This document shows positions 47,156 to 59,641 of a stretch of DNA of 64,000 nt, piece after piece. Numbering within the stretch: the stretch's first letter is position 1; each line of letters starts with the position of its first letter. This DNA comes from Mikania micrantha (Eukaryota > Streptophyta > Magnoliopsida > Asterales > Asteraceae): assembly GCA_009363875.1 (NCBI GenBank), contig CM018689.1, positions 57,227,741 through 57,291,740 on the forward strand, in the 5' to 3' direction. The translations under genes were made by a program, and so were the position numbers. A model generated the notes under the pieces. The model saw only the letters and a list, made by a program, of their open reading frames with translations, was not told the origin of the DNA and ran no database searches.

Positions 47156-50100
47156 GTAAGCTTGTCTGCACGGTCACTCCCATTGCTCTGACGCGCAAGG
47201 GTTTGACTCGTTCCTTCCGACTCAAGGCATCAGCTACAACGTTTGCCTTGCCCGGATGGTACTTGATTACACAATCGTAATCATTCAGAAGCTCAACCCA
47301 ACGTCGCTGTCGCATGTTGAGTTCCTTCTGATCAAATATGTGTTGCAGACTTTTGTGATCTGTGAATATGGTACACTTGGTGCCATATAAGTAATGTCTC
47401 CAAATCTTTAAAGCAAATATCACTGCTCCCAATTCCAGATCATGAGTAGTGTAATTCTTCTCATGAACTTTCAGTTGTCTAGAGGCATACGCAATAACTT
47501 TGTCTCGCTGCATAAGTACACAGCCAAGTCCCTGATGTGATGTATCACAGTACACTACAAAGTCATCACAACCATCTGGGAGGGATAAGATCGGAGCATC
47601 ACATAGCTTTTGCTTCAAAGTCTGAAAGGCTTCTTCTTGCTTTTGTTCCCAAACAAATGGTTCGCTCTTCTGTGTTAGTTTCGTGAGTGGCAGAGCTATC
47701 TTAGAAAAATTCGAAATAAACCTTCGGTAATAGCCTGCCAAGCCTAGAAAAGAACGTATCTCCGTCGGTGTCTTCGGAGTGTCCCAATCTTTTATTGCCT
47801 CGATCTTGGCAGGATCAACATGTATTCCCTCACTGTTAACAACATGGCCTAGGAATTGAACCTCCTTTAACCAAAACTCACACTTAGAGAATTTGGCATA
47901 GAGTTTCTCTTCCTTTAACAGTTCCAAGATCGTTCTGAGATGTTGCTCGTGTTCTGCTTTGCTTCTAGAATAGATCAACATGTCATCAATGAACACAATA
48001 ACAAATTGGTCCAAGTACGGCTTACACACACGGTTCATGAGATCCATGAAAACCGCGGGTGCATTCGTCAAACCAAAAGGCATCACCATGAACTCATAAT
48101 GCCCGTATCTGGTACGAAACGCCGTCTTCGGTATGTCTTCGTCTTGTACTCTGAGTTGATGGTATCCGGAACGCAGATCGATCTTTGAAAAGTATTGAGC
48201 TCCTTGCAATTGATCAAACAAATCATCAATCCTCGGCAATGGATACCGATTCTTGATGGTTAGTTTGTTTAACTCCCTGTAGTCTATGCACATCCGAAAA
48301 GATCCATCCTTCTTTTTCACGAACAGAACCGGAGCTCCCCAAGGTGAGTAGCTCGGTCGGATAAAACCTTTATCAAGTAGCTCCTGTAATTGGTTGGATA
48401 ACTCCTGCATCTCCGAAGGTGCTAACCTGTATGGAGATTTAGCAACAGGTGTTGCTCCAGGAATCAGATCAATACAAAACTCTACCGGTCGCACAGGTGG
48501 CAAACCCGGTAGGTCTTCAGGAAACACTTCAGGATATTCTTTTACTATCGGCACGTCTTGAATAGTTTTCTTGTCTTTTTGTTTCTCCACCACATGAGCC
48601 AAGAAAGCTATACATTTCTTCCGTAGACACTTACGCGCTTTTATGCATGATATGATCTTTACGTTTCTCTTTGCCTGATCCCCACGAACTTCCAACACAC
48701 GATCATTCGTCACTGGAATCCGAAGTAGCTTTTCAGAACAGATGACTTCAACTCTATTGAGTGACAGCCAATCCATTCCCACAATGATGTCGAAACTGCC
48801 CAGCTCCATCGGCAACAAGTCGATGGTAAATGTGTGATCTATGAGTGTAAGTGGGCAGTTCCTAAGTATAGTGCTAACTGTAACCTGCTTTCCGTTCGCT
48901 ACTTCGATAATGTATGGGGAATCTAAAGTTTCCTCAGTAAGATTAAGTTGGCGTGCAAAGTCAGATGAAATAAAACTCTGATCTGCACCAGTGTCAAATA
49001 AAATAGATGCATAAAAGTCATGTATAAGAAATGTACCAGTGACCACGTTAGGGTCTTGGCGTGTAGCATTGGCTCCAATGACAAAAGCCCTTCCACGTGG
49101 TGCTTGGGCTCCTGGTTGCACTCGTTTCGGACACTCTCTGGAGAAATGGCCTATTTCTCCACAGTTGTAGCATCCCCTGTTGTTGTTGTTGGGGTTGTCA
49201 GGTCTTGGTGGTGGATGAAGTGCTACAGCAGCATTGTTTGCAGTTCGATTTGTCGGTGCACGACATTGTTGAGCTCGGTGACCCAGTCGGCCACAGTTGT
49301 TGCATTTCCGGCATTGTGCCGCAGCAGGATGATGAAATTTGCATCGTGCACACTGAGGACGCGGTCCCACATAGTTCTTGGGTGTAACTTGAGCAGGTGC
49401 TGCAGTAACTTGTTGGAGAGGAGTGACAGCCGCATAATTCTTTACGACCTTTTGCTTCTTCTTCTGATGGTGCTCGGGCTTCTTTGAAGTGGATTCCTTA
49501 GCTTTTCCCGAGTCCTCTTTCAAAACCCCAGACTTTATCATTACTTTAGTAAGCTTGGCTGAAAGAGAGATAGCTAACTCTAGTGTAGCAGGGTATGCAG
49601 CCAGCACGATACTTTGAATACAAGAGGGTAATCCCGCTACATACCGATCGATCAGCTTTTCCAGTGTCGGTACCATTTCTGGCACAAGAGCTACCAGTTC
49701 ATGATAGCGATTGGTATAGGTCATATGATCGGCTCCCTTCATCACATGGTTCGAGAGCTCAACCTCTAGTTGTTGCAGTTCATGTTTCGGACAGAACTCA
49801 TTCCTCAGTAGAAGTTTGAACTCTGTCCAGGGCATCGTCATTGTTTCATCTCTCCCATTTGCTCTAATCTGAGCATTCCACCATGTCAAAGCTCGCTTGC
49901 TAAATGATCCAGCTGCATAGCGAACCTTGTGGTGTTCTGGACAACTGCTTATGTCCAAGGTGTTCTCCATCTTTTCTAGCCATTGGATTAATCCAACAGC
50001 TCCTTCAGCACCTGTGAAGCTTGGGGGTTTGCATCCTACAAAGGACTTGTAGGAGCAGTCTGAAGTATGACTAGTCTTTCCACTAGCCTCTCCTGTAGTA

Positions 50101-50363
50101 TGGCCAGAAGTGTTGACATGGCCTTGAATTCTGTTTATCATATCTGGGATGACATCTTTCAGCTGACTTGTCAGTTGAGTACTCAGCAGGGTCGCCAAGG
50201 CGATAGTAGCAGGATCTATCATCTGAACAGTGCTTGAGCCTGGCGGAGGAGAGTGTGGAGGAGGAGGAGGTGGAGGTGGCGGTGGCGGTGGTGAATCTGG
50301 TGGTGTCGGAGTAGAAGAATGTGGTGCAGAAGTCTGAGTAGTAGGCTGTTTTCTTGGCGGCAT
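47088..50363 (-). CDS. Gag-protease-RT-RNase H polyprotein of element D
   Basis: The ORF is open from 50417; the start at 50363 (MPPRKQPT) is the more likely one. Counting from 50417: proline run (43-58), gag domain (about 125-290), two CCHC knuckles (372-385, 416-429), protease DTGA (475-478), reverse transcriptase with KIDLRSGYHQ and the catalytic FIDD (809-812), and RNase H with CDTS (957-960) and FTDHKS (1018-1023), ending after DALSRK. This is the Ty3/gypsy order. After EAL the frame shifts into an unrelated tail (stop at 47088), where the linker to integrase looks shortened. Enzymatic motifs up to RNase H are intact. Confidence 0.9.
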   Translation of the reverse strand: MPPRKQPTTQTSAPHSSTPTPPDSPPPPPPPPPPPPHSPPPGSSTVQMIDPATIALATLLSTQLTSQLKDVIPDMINRIQGHVNTSGHTTGEASGKTSHTSDCSYKSFVGCKPPSFTGAEGAVGLIQWLEKMENTLDISSCPEHHKVRYAAGSFSKRALTWWNAQIRANGRDETMTMPWTEFKLLLRNEFCPKHELQQLEVELSNHVMKGADHMTYTNRYHELVALVPEMVPTLEKLIDRYVAGLPSCIQSIVLAAYPATLELAISLSAKLTKVMIKSGVLKEDSGKAKESTSKKPEHHQKKKQKVVKNYAAVTPLQQVTAAPAQVTPKNYVGPRPQCARCKFHHPAAAQCRKCNNCGRLGHRAQQCRAPTNRTANNAAVALHPPPRPDNPNNNNRGCYNCGEIGHFSRECPKRVQPGAQAPRGRAFVIGANATRQDPNVVTGTFLIHDFYASILFDTGADQSFISSDFARQLNLTEETLDSPYIIEVANGKQVTVSTILRNCPLTLIDHTFTIDLLPMELGSFDIIVGMDWLSLNRVEVICSEKLLRIPVTNDRVLEVRGDQAKRNVKIISCIKARKCLRKKCIAFLAHVVEKQKDKKTIQDVPIVKEYPEVFPEDLPGLPPVRPVEFCIDLIPGATPVAKSPYRLAPSEMQELSNQLQELLDKGFIRPSYSPWGAPVLFVKKKDGSFRMCIDYRELNKLTIKNRYPLPRIDDLFDQLQGAQYFSKIDLRSGYHQLRVQDEDIPKTAFRTRYGHYEFMVMPFGLTNAPAVFMDLMNRVCKPYLDQFVIVFIDDMLIYSRSKAEHEQHLRTILELLKEEKLYAKFSKCEFWLKEVQFLGHVVNSEGIHVDPAKIEAIKDWDTPKTPTEIRSFLGLAGYYRRFISNFSKIALPLTKLTQKSEPFVWEQKQEEAFQTLKQKLCDAPILSLPDGCDDFVVYCDTSHQGLGCVLMQRDKVIAYASRQLKVHEKNYTTHDLELGAVIFALKIWRHYLYGTKCTIFTDHKSLQHIFDQKELNMRQRRWVELLNDYDCVIKYHPGKANVVADALSRKERVKPLRVRAMGVTVQTSLHDHIMQAQQEALQGSRMDSYSR

Positions 50364-50515
50364 TCTGATCATAACCAAAAGAATTTGGTTAGTGCAGTGA
50401 TCGAATGCAGAAAACATAATGCAAACATAATCCTAAGTTCTCTACATTAGGGTCCCTAAGTTATAGTCTAGGCCAAACCGTTTAAGTAAATGACCTAATA
50501 TTCTCTATAACCTTG

Positions 50516-50529
50516 GGCTCTGATACCAA
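50516..50529 (-). other. Primer binding site of element D
   Basis: The minus strand reads TTGGTATCAGAGCC, complementary to the 3' end of initiator methionine tRNA. It starts two bases after the 5' LTR. It is the standard site of plant chromoviruses. Confidence 0.9.
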
Positions 50530-50531
50530 TC

Positions 50532-53500
50532 TGTCACACCCCGGGCCGGCGGGGTAGGATCGGATGTCCCCGTCGGGCGGAAGGTTCCCGGGGCGCGATA
50601 TCGTGGATGATAATCGGGTTGATCAGATTGTTTACATAGCATCAATGTTAAGAATATCTAAAGCACAATTAGCATTAAACTAGGATTACAAAGTTAAATT
50701 ACAGCATCAGTGTTTGATAATTTAACTAAGTAAACCTATCCAAAAGAATCAAATGTTTCTATCTTGTATCTGTACAAGATATCCAAAAGAGATTCGTATT
50801 AACTACAAAAGATGTGCTTTCAAAAGTCTGCTAGGTCCTCTAGTTGGGCTGCCTAGCATGCAATCCTGAGCATTAGATTATACCTGTGCATCACCTGAGA
50901 AAGCATGTAAAAGAAACAAGGTCAACACAATGGTTGGTGAGTTCATGTAGTTTGTAAGTTTAAAATAGCTTTAACAACCTCCTTCGATAAAACCTTAACC
51001 TCATTAACATCACCTGTATCATCTAACTCGGTATGCTTATATATAGGGCATACCCCTGAGTCGAGCCTACGACCCGCCCAGACGCCATCCCACCACATAC
51101 TAAGTCACATAGGACATTGATGCTAATGATAATTAAGCGTTTTATCTACCATCCAATCCCGTTCCCGTTATCGTTTGATCATTTTGTATATAAGTTTACC
51201 CCATGCACCAATAGTATCCGTGAGTTTAGCCTGATAGTTACCGATATGGATAACCGAATGCCCGAAGGAATCCAATATCAATCCAGACCAGCCCCAGGTA
51301 TAATTAGCAACTCAGGGGGAGATAGAGGATTTCCAGGTCGACACAAAGTCAACTAAGGATCACCAATATCGTCCTAGTTACTGATCACCCAGGTAAATAG
51401 TTGTGGGAAACACTGCATGGCAAGCACTGAGAGGCCATCAGTCAATTTCCTCGATTGAGACCATGAAGAACACCCTATGGCAAGCACTGAGAGACCATAG
51501 TAGATGCCTTCTAGTCCCGACTGTGAAGAACACATGAAGGCAAGCACTGAGAGACCAACTATTGTTCTTACAGTCCCGACTAGGAAGAACACATGAAGGC
51601 AAGCACTGAGAGACCAACTATTGTTCTTCCATAGCCAATAGTTTTAGCATACAAAGAGTCCAGCATTTACGTAACTTGTGCACAAGAACTAGCTTTACAA
51701 CCGGTAAGGCAAGCACTGAGAGGCCAAACCGTTGTTTGAGCATGGCAATCACATAGCATTCAAGAGTTTATAGTATCCATAGCTTCAAGTATTCAATGTG
51801 TATTTATGTATGTATGTATGTATTTAGTATCCCTATAGCATTATAGCATCATTAGCCTTTAGTGTCTACATTAATCTCTAGCATAAAACCCATAGCATTA
51901 ACAAGTAGCATAGTCTCATAGCATTAGTATTAAGCATAACCCGTAGTGTTAGTTTGTAGCATAAACCCGTAGTATTAGCATTTAGTTTAACCCGTAGTCT
52001 TAGTGTTTAGCATGACTCATAGTATTAGCTTGTAGCATAACCTCATAACATTAGCATCCACAATAGCATCATCAGATAGTATATACCCTTAGCACTTGGT
52101 ATTAACACATAGCTTTAGTATTAGCAAGTAGCTTATGCCTTTAGCACTTGGCATAATCAAATAGTATTTAGTTTAAATAGTGTCTCATGCCTTTAGCACT
52201 TGGCATAATCAAATAGCATTTAGTTTGAATAGTGTCTTATGCCTTTAGCACTTGGCATAATCAAATAGCATTTAGTTTGAATAGTGTCTTATGCCTTTAG
52301 CACTTGGCATAATCAAATAGCATTTAGTTTGAATAGTGTCTTATGCCTTTAGCACTTGGCATAATCAATAGTATAAAAGCATTTTGTTAAATTTAAAACA
52401 TTTGTTTTAAAAAGTATAACATGCTTCTCAGTCCCGAGTTAAAAACCAAAATAGTTTGAAAAGGGACAATGAACTCACCTTGCAGTTGTGGTAGTTGACT
52501 TAGTCTAAATGAAAGAATACACGCGCTCTTGATTGTACTTGAGTGTGTTTTCACGATCTTGTATTGATTTGCACCATATCTGTAACTTATCAGTATAAGT
52601 TTGTAGGATTTTGTGCGTATGTGTAGGTGTTAGCCACAAGTTTGGCTAACCCTTGTAAGTCTCGGTTGTCATTCGGCCCTTCTGTACTTGTTATTGATAT
52701 TCCCATCCTTGTACTAATTAACATGGTTTTGTTTCATACCTTATTACTTGTTTTAAGTTTATCTTGACTGGAAATTATCATGTAATATAGCTTGACCCCT
52801 TATCATCTTCTAAGTATAAAGTTTAACCCTTTAGTTCTAAAACTTAGTGTGTTATCCGAGTAAATCTTGTTTTGTTACCGACATATCTATTAACCCATCA
52901 TGACTTTTCTTTGTAAAGTTTAGTGTTTTAGACTTTGTGAAGCCATCTAAACCATCATGGCTAAGCATTAGGCCTTGGGCCAAATTCTATGGGCCTTGGG
53001 CCCATTTTGTTGGGCCTAACAGATTTTTATCATGGGCCAACATAAAAATAGTCCTTGGGCCAAAATGGGCCTCATCCGTTTGGGCCAATGCAAGTGTGGG
53101 CCAAGGATAAGGGCTGTTGGGCCTGTGCAAGGTTATTGGGCCATAATAAGGTTAATTGGGCCAAAGGAACCTGTGGCTAATTAAATGGACTAAACAAGTA
53201 GAGTTGGCCTTAAACCGAAGTGGGCCAAGAGGGTGGGCCGAAAATCAAATGGTACTGGGCCGAAATGCTCCTGGGCCCAAAACAGGTTAGTTGGGCCGTA
53301 TGACTGGGCCAAAAAGGGGCTGTTGGGCCAACTGTTGGGCTTGCTACTCATCTCGGCTAACCACATGGAGCTGGGCTGGAATGGCTTCTGGGCCAACAGC
53401 CACATGGGCTTCTGTCTATAGTTATTGGGCCTGAAGATTTCTGTTGGGCCTGATTGTGTAATCAGGATGAGTTGACCAAGCCCAATGAATAGGAATCATT

Positions 53501-54994
53501 GACTGGCCGTAGGTGGTTGTGGCTCGGCTGAATGGTGGTGGTCGGATGGCTGTTGCCCAACTACTGGTGACTGAATAATATGGTGGTTGACTGGGCATCT
53601 CCGAATGAAGGGTGGTCGAAAGGGGGTGGCGACCGGCGAATGTCTGGTGGGCGAAGGAGGGTAGCCAGCGAATGAGGGGGTTGGCCGAAGGAGAGAGGTC
53701 GAATGAAGGGTGGTTCGGCGGTTGGGGTGTTCATTCGAAGGTGGTGTGGTTCGGCCGAAGTAGCTGGGTCTCCTTCGGAGCTCTAGATGGCCATTCGACC
53801 ATGGAGTCATTCGACCCACCGAAGGTCTCATTCGGCCAGTCGCCGTCCAGCGGTGTTTCTCCCCGACCAAGTGATGTCTCCGGTGGTGGTGTTAGGTAGG
53901 GAGGTGGTTTCAAGAGTGTAGGACTCGAAATAGATGGTGGTGAGGCCGGTTTAGGGGTGTTTCAACAAAAAGGGTTGTGAAAACCCTAGTTTTCGCTACC
54001 TTGGTGGCTCATTACCTGAAATTTCAGTGAGTTTTTCTCTAGATCCGTTGTACTTTCACGTAGAGGGTGATGAGAGCTTCGTGTAGGTTCAAAAATGAGG
54101 CGATTTGGTGGAGTATTGACCAAGATATGAAGCTTTTAAGCTTCAAAAATGGTGGGAGGATGATAACACCGGGATTAGGGTTTTCAAGTGGGGAAGAAAG
54201 AGAAGGAAATGAGTTATTTGGACTCATTAAGGATATTTATACCCCGTGTGTTACGTTTCCGGAACGTAATGCGCGTTTTTCGTAGGTTTTAAATAAAAGA
54301 ATTATTTTATGATGTTTTAAATAAAAATATATTTTAATAAATTATTTTAAATATCGTTTAGTTAATTTATTTAACGAATTTAATATTTTTACGCGTTTAT
54401 TAAACCTGTTCGCGATTTCTTAAAACAGTTTCATTTAATTATTTAATGATGAGTTTCAAAATTGTAAAATAAGAAATATCTTATTTCTTTAACTTTATGG
54501 TCGTTCGTATCTTTTATCGCTTTTGTTTTCGTTTCGTCAGAACGCGTCACCATCGCGCGTATTCGTTCGAATCGTCATTCGAACGAACACGACGATGGTT
54601 TTGCTTTCCGACTTTTGTTTTCTACTTTTCAGTTATTATTTCAGAACGTTAAACTATCAGAATTACTCGTACAGATCGTCACCTATACGAATAATTCATC
54701 GGTTTAGCATTCCGTAACAACAACCGTTATCGTTTTGTTTTGTTTAACCTCACATACGTTTACACATAATAGCACATCAATAAGCCTTGGTTTCATTGTT
54801 CAATGTTGTCTGATGTGTTTCTGACTGTTAAACTGTAAAGTTTAATCAGATTTCAGAAACAATAGCATAATAGTTTACCGTTAAGCATTACGCAGTTGAT
54901 AGTATATCAATAGTTTGCATAGTTTGTACCTGAGTTACTGTGCCTTTACTGTTCCGTTCACCGTTCCGGCGACGTTTCCGGCACAGTTGTTACA
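50532..54994 (-). repeat. 5' LTR of element D
   Basis: 4463 bp, almost identical to 41251-45751. It lacks 38 bp (44968-45005 region of the other copy) directly upstream of the TATA box, so the promoter-carrying LTR is the shorter one. Confidence 0.95.
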
Positions 54995-54999
54995 AGAAT

Positions 55000-56401
55000 C
55001 CAATCATTTGTTGTTAAGGAAATTTAAAACATATAAAAGTCAATCTAACTTCTCTGAAATTGAAAACTTACACAAAGGCTTTTGGTGTAGGAAGGTAGAA
55101 GAAAGCTACAATCAAAGTAATTGAAAACAAAATGAAGGACAACGCAATATCGAAAGTTAGATTAAACGGTCAATGATCATCAATTCTTTACATCCACAAA
55201 TTCCAAAATGAGCATCTGCTTTAAAAAACAAAGAGTAGATCACCTTTTTAAATAATCAATCCTAATCCTCGAAGTCAAAAATCATAAATAGTCTAAACCT
55301 CTTTAAATAAGCAACCCATACTCGCAAAATCAAACATAAAATTAGTAATGTAATTCATTATTCATGCAGGTTTATAATCTGTTCTATTTAGCACTACTCA
55401 CTTCAAACAAAAACAATGCAATTACACATTTTTGTCAAATAACTAACCCTAAGTTATTTTTGTCAAATTTTATGCATAAAATACCTGAATTTTGCAAATA
55501 AACATATGCATTTGTGGTTAGAGGATTGATTATCAGAGAACCAAATTACAAAAGGAACAAATCAAACCCTAACTGACATTTTTATCATATTTTATGGATG
55601 ATTGATAGTTTAGTGGTATCATCACATAACCAAATAACAAAAACTGCATGATGATAACAATAACATAAATTGACGATATTGATACAATACTGTTGAAATA
55701 CACAATGATTAATATGCTATTAATTTGTTGCTTGTTATAATAATCACTAAATACAATTGAATACAACGAAATCATAGAAGCGAAGAAGTCACAAAATTTG
55801 AAGATATTGATACAACAAAATTGAAAAAGAAAACAATTAAACCTAACCTTGATCAATGATTTAAAGCATAGACATTTCTATCCAAAACCCTGATGAATTT
55901 TGAAATGAAACCTTTTAAATAGACGATGATACGCACTATGTATAACTCAAAATCGCCAAGTAATTAACATTCTTGAAAGAGTATTGTTAATAAGCAGAGA
56001 GGTCTGGTGGGTGGGGAATCATATGGAACAATCTGTTAGGGTTTACACTAAGTTCAACAACAAAATCTAAACAACATAATCATATGTGAACCAACAATTA
56101 GAAGCAAGAATGATTAAAGGATCTATGAAACTTACAACTAATGAGCGTTATTGAAAGAAGATTTTGAAGAAGAAGAAGCGAAGTCCGATGGCTGGCGATT
56201 ATAATCTAGGGTTTCATCAAAGAAAGAAAAGATTGGATTCGGGTGTAAGAAATGCTTTATACCCGGGTTAGAAAAATAAAATAGAAGATCCATGACCCGC
56301 ATGAAAATAAGAGAGGATACCTGGGCGGGAAAAAGAAGCCAAAAGCTGTGTCAATGAATGACACGTGGCTGAAACAAAGTTTGATTTATTATAATACATA
56401 G
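55000..56401 (-). other. 5' half of the split Helitron; no gene recognised
   Basis: A+T-rich, without an exon-like ORF. 56200-56340 contains ATACCCGGGTTAG and CATGACCCGC words. The 95-aa hydrophobic ORF at 55569-55856 is in low-complexity sequence and not supported. Confidence 0.4.
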
Positions 56402-56619
56402 ATTCATATTATTGCTCAATAAAAATTCATCTTGTCTAAGATTTCATCGAACTATAAAAGCAAGATAAAGAACAACAATTATGCATAAGATTTTACTTTG
56501 ATTAATAGCTTACTAATAAGAAGTTAAAACTACTATCAAATTACACATATGCCCTTTTCACCTTATATACTTCCTAATAATCTTCACCCATACACAATTT
56601 TAATCCAATTGAGTCCAAT

Positions 56620-58820
56620 TTAAACATTGGGCCCTAACTCTACCCCATCCACTTTATCTTTATTAGCAACTTGAATAGGCTTTAAAGTGTAGAATTTGGC
56701 ACAAAACAAGTAGTAAACCAAATTAAGAACTTGAAGCAATGTGATCAACCAATAAAAATACTCTAACTTCCCCTTGTTCAAGTTATCATCTGGTAGCCAG
56801 TTTGATCCGTCTTGACCCGCACTCAGTTGATGCACCATGGTCACCAAAAGGGTACTACCGTAATTTCCAGCTGCGATCGCCATCCAAAACAACGCAGTTG
56901 CAGTACTTCTCATGCTTTCCGGAGCTTGATCATAGAAAAATTCAAGATGCCCGATTGACATAAACGCTTCAGCCATCCCATGAAGCGAGTATTGAGGTAC
57001 TAACCAAAAGACCGAAATGGGTATTGTTTCGTGAGGCTTGTATGTCAAACCATGGTCGAAAGCAGCTTTTTTGCGTTTTATTTCCACAAAACCGGCTACT
57101 AAAGTGGCAAAAACCGATATAGAAAAGCCGATTGCCATCCTAGTAAGAAAGCTAATTCCCCGTTCTACCCCCGTGATCTTACGTGTGATCGGAACGAATA
57201 TACGATCATAAAAGACTATTGTGGTTAGCATTGAGCTTAAGGTGAAAACCGTCATTGATCCAGCTGGAATTTGGAATGATTTTGTGAGACTTCGATTCAT
57301 TGTTTTAGCTTGTTGGAGTGAAAAAGTGTTTTGTTGGGCATATGCTAGTATCAGAAGAATCCCCGAGGCCCATATTGGGCCCATTCTTATTACTGATTTA
57401 AGTTCTTCGACCCGGTGGACTGTGTTTAACCTCCACAAGTCAGGGTTCAATTGACCTTTTGGAAAGTCTTCTTTTGTGACAATGGCAGCCTTATCCAGAA
57501 ATCTGAAACAGTTCAAAGAATTACTCGATACTAGTGTGTTAAAAAATCGAATCAAGCCAAGTTTAAGCGAGTCTTAAGACTGAAATTTACTTATTAAGCT
57601 TGAGTAGTCTCGCGAGTTTATTATTTTGATTGGTGTAATTATGGTTTATAAAATTACAATAGAAAATAAATAGTATATAATATGCTATATAAAGATTTAA
57701 CCATAAGTACTTATTAACTAGAACTTGAAAACAAACTCATAAATTGAACTAGAGCTTTGCAAATATAACTTGAAACAAGTCAACGCTCGTAAGTTAAATA
57801 GGCCAAACTCAAATTAATATAAGCTCAGGTCCAGTCAACTCGTTTAGACTTGTAATTTTTAACTTTTGTCATCAAATATGCTTTCGCTAACTAGAATGGA
57901 AACGATGAAAAAATTACATGTACTCATTTCACATATGATGTATGATTATAACTGACTAATTAAAGAATTTGCTTTAGTTTTTAATACCTACTGTTTTTCT
58001 TTAATTAAAATAATCAATTAACTAACATATTTCTAAAAAAATCATGAGTCACACCACCTATATTATATTAATTCATAAGGATTTAACACTTGTTCAAAAG
58101 GAAAGTTAACATAAGGGTATAACTGTCATTTTATTGCATAAAGTTGCACCATAATTTTAGTACGTTTACTTAACACGTGTGTTAGTGAGCTAATAATTCC
58201 AAAATATAATATTGTTTTGCTTCTCTCTAATGATTAGGCAAATAACACTTACAAATCTATCTATTATAATAAATCGAAGTTTCTACGGACACATGGCGTG
58301 ATTACAAAGCACCTTAACTTTGATTTTCTCGTCTCTCTCTCCTATTAAATACACCTCATATTAAATAATAATATTAAGTATAAAATACTTTGTTTTACAT
58401 TTTTAAACTAAGAAACATATTTTTATAATACATTAAAAATATATTAATATTAAAAAACACATGTTAAATTATCCAACTTATTATAAAATATACAATTTTT
58501 AAAAATAGTATTTTAAAAAAATAAAGAAACAAACTTTAAAAAAAATTATTGTTTAAAGAAATAATATAGTTATTTTATTACTAAAATTATTAAATTATAC
58601 AAAATTTTAGCCATATTTTATATTAAAAAAATCTTATATTATCTATATTTTCATTAATAATTGTTTATTATATTTTTATCATTCAGCCCGTGTAATACAC
58701 GGGGTGCTAACCTAGTGAATAAATAAGAAAAAACTAGATCTTTAGATTACTTTAGTATGAGCCTCAAAGTAATAAGATGTAGTTATTCGATTAACGCAAT
58801 AAAACATGTGTTAACATTTG

Positions 58821-58853
<33 letters not shown>

Positions 58854-59601
58854 TTCTATTATAATAAACAAAAATCATTTTTGACACTTATCATGTTTTT
58901 AAACCAATATTAACACATGTCTTTATTTTATCATCTAGCTTAACTCTCTTTCATATTAAATAAGTTTATTAACTCTCCTATTAAATAAATAAAATATTCA
59001 TGATATTATTTACTTTTTTAAATGGTTTTTAAATAAATTAAAAATCAATTTAAAAAAACACTTTTAAAAAGTTTCTAAAATATTAACTTTTTCTATAAAT
59101 CAAAGATTTTTATAGATGCGAAATATATGTTACATCGGTATTTAGAATTTTATTTTTCTACAAATCAAGTTTTCTAAAAAAACATATTTTTAAAAAAATG
59201 AAATAAACTATAAAACAGAGATTTTAAACAACATGATTTTTATAATCAAATAACATTTTTAACACGAAATGCTTAAAAAATAGTTAACTTTAAAAACTGA
59301 AATTTATAAAAATGATAGGAAAAATTGCAGTTTTGGACATTTTGTTTAATGATATTTTCAAATTAGGTCACATAACTTTAATAATTAAAAAATGGGTACC
59401 TTACCTTTTTGATTTTGAAACTAATAGCTTTAACGTTATTAGTTTAAAATTTTCAACTCTTATAATTTAAGAAAAGTAGAGTATCAATTTTTTAATTATT
59501 AAAGTTTTTAATTGATTTTTTCATTATTTATATACTTAATAATACTTAATTTATTCATTTCGTATTAATAAACCCCGTGTAATACACGGGGTAATAATCT
59601 A

Positions 59602-59641
<40 letters not shown>

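Larger units (their letters stand above)
41251..54994 (-). mobile_element. Complete but defective Ty3/gypsy chromovirus (Tekay/Del-like), element D
   Basis: Two LTRs of 4501 and 4463 bp flank a 4780-bp interior, and the target duplication AGAAT is perfect (41246-41250, 54995-54999). Orientation is minus: primer site next to the right LTR, polypurine tract next to the left LTR. Domain order gag, protease, reverse transcriptase, RNase H, integrase, chromodomain-like end is that of plant chromoviruses. By eye the LTRs differ at about eight bases plus one 38-bp indel, so the insertion is young. The coding region carries a frameshift and three premature stops. Confidence 0.95.
39960..56402 (-). 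mobile_element. Helitron (2.7 kb) split by a 13.7-kb LTR retrotransposon
   Basis: The minus-strand 5' end is TCTATGTATTATAATAAATC at 56402 after host A. The 3' end at 39960 is a 7-bp hairpin (CCCGTGT / ACACGGG, 39971-39987), then CTAG before host T. The terminal style equals the Helitrons at 5897, 58256 and 58851. Removing 41251-54994 and one target repeat leaves about 2694 bp, too short for RepHel, so it is non-autonomous. Its own halves (39960-41250 and 55000-56402) hold no recognised gene fragment. It ends about 218 bp past the NPF3.1 stop codon. Confidence 0.75.

Noticed and set aside
49020..49487. 155-aa and 96-aa plus-strand ORFs
   Set aside because: Antisense shadows of the gag coding region of element D.
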